A DNA stretch of 5,857 nt from Planctomycetota bacterium (GTDB lineage Bacteria > Planctomycetota > Phycisphaerae > Phycisphaerales > UBA1924). Location: NCBI GenBank assembly GCA_023412695.1, contig JAEYNG010000331.1, positions 1-5,857 on the forward strand, read 5' to 3'. Below, one piece after another: positions 5,366 to 5,857 of the stretch; position 1 is the first letter of the stretch, and every line of letters begins with the position of its first letter. The position numbers and the translations under genes are program-made. A model generated the notes under the pieces. The model had not been told where the DNA came from and made no database searches. It saw only the letters and a list, made by a program, of their open reading frames with translations.

Positions 5366-5857
5366 TTACCTGCGGCGGGACATCGCGCGCGAGATCTCAC
5401 GCGCGACCTCGCGCTTCGCGATCGCTTCGCGCTTGTCGCCCTTCGTCCGGCCGCGGGCGACCCCGATGAGCAGCTTGGCCCGCCCTTCCTTGAAGTACAT
5501 CTTCAGCGGCACCACGGTGACGCCCTCGGCGTCCACCTGCCGCGCGAGCTTGTGCAGTTCGCGCTTGTGGCACAGCAGTTTGCGCGTACGCGTCGGGAAG
5601 TGCTGGCCGTTGCTGCCGGCTCGGCCGGCCGGCGGATACTCCGAGATGTTCACGCTGTGCAGCCACAGCCCGGGTTCGGCGTAACGAACCTTCGCCGCGA
5701 ACTTGCCCTTCTCACCGCCGGTCATGCGACGCGTCCCGTCCTCCACCCGCACGTACCCCTCGCCCAGCGAGACCTTTCCATCGCGGATCGACTTCACCTC
5801 CGAGCCTGTCAGAACGATGCCGACCTCGAGCGTGTCGAGGATCTCATAGTCGTGGCG
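5366..5857 (-). CDS. smpB: SsrA (tmRNA)-binding protein SmpB, N-terminus beyond the window
   Basis: SmpB binds tmRNA and delivers it to stalled ribosomes, where trans-translation tags the nascent peptide for proteolysis and frees the ribosome; it acts in the cytosol. The frame is open to the right edge, giving 163 residues that begin RHDYEILDTLEVGIVLTG and run through SEVKSIRDGK, the family's highly conserved opening. Later family signatures are NISEY, FPTRTRKLL, the G.TVVPLKMYFKEGRAKLLIG strand region and GRTKGDKREAI. The Arg-rich tail (ending SRAMSRRR) is the part that enters the mRNA channel in known SmpB structures. Only a short N-terminal segment, probably 10-20 residues, is missing. An in-frame GTG at 5797 is not the start, because conserved SmpB residues continue upstream of it. 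The stop is TAA at 5366-5368, 17 bases from the atpC stop. No ssrA gene is visible in the window. Confidence 0.97.
   Translation of the reverse strand, partial: RHDYEILDTLEVGIVLTGSEVKSIRDGKVSLGEGYVRVEDGTRRMTGGEKGKFAAKVRYAEPGLWLHSVNISEYPPAGRAGSNGQHFPTRTRKLLCHKRELHKLARQVDAEGVTVVPLKMYFKEGRAKLLIGVARGRTKGDKREAIAKREVAREISRAMSRRR

Noticed and set aside
5332..5380. Weak CCCGC/GCGGG pairing across the atpC and smpB stops as a bidirectional terminator
   Set aside because: The stem is only five base pairs with a loop of more than 30 bases and no T-run, within what GC-rich sequence gives by chance.
5366..5797. SmpB starting at GTG 5797
   Set aside because: The frame continues upstream with strongly conserved SmpB residues (RHDYEI..., GIVLTGSE), so the real start lies beyond the right edge.

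Overview
The window looks like chromosomal DNA from a GC-rich bacterium, most likely a planctomycete and possibly of the class Phycisphaerae. This assignment is inferred from protein style only: a very large, cysteine-rich secreted protein that joins a beta-helix, Ig-like modules and an 'ADDF' beta-sandwich, with strong G/C third-position codon bias. No rRNA or other marker gene is present to fix the taxonomy.

Layout. (1) Positions 1-4556, minus strand: one uninterrupted reading frame of at least 1518 codons that runs off the left edge. It encodes an exported surface or extracellular protein. In order it has a signal peptide, a cysteine cluster, a right-handed parallel beta-helix of about ten coils ending in the hallmarks of the 'choice-of-anchor Q' family (SPAID, then DMGADE), about five Ig-like modules, and the start of a C-terminal beta-sandwich (ADDF motif). 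The C-terminus, and therefore the cell-surface anchor, lies outside the window. (2) Positions 4557-4904: a 348-base divergent intergenic region, clearly more AT-rich than its surroundings. It carries a long imperfect inverted repeat and several TGGTG/CACCA half-sites. (3) Positions 4905-5348, plus strand: atpC, the epsilon subunit of F1Fo ATP synthase, with no other atp gene beside it. (4) Positions 5366-5857, minus strand: smpB, the tmRNA-binding ribosome-rescue protein, missing only its extreme N-terminus at the right edge.

The genes do not form one pathway. The surface protein and atpC are divergent and share an upstream region, while atpC and smpB converge across 17 bases. So atpC is probably transcribed alone, unlike the usual arrangement at the end of the atp operon. 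I see no mobile element, CRISPR array, tRNA, rRNA or defence system. The least ordinary items are the surface protein's architecture, the inverted repeat in the divergent control region, and the isolated atpC.
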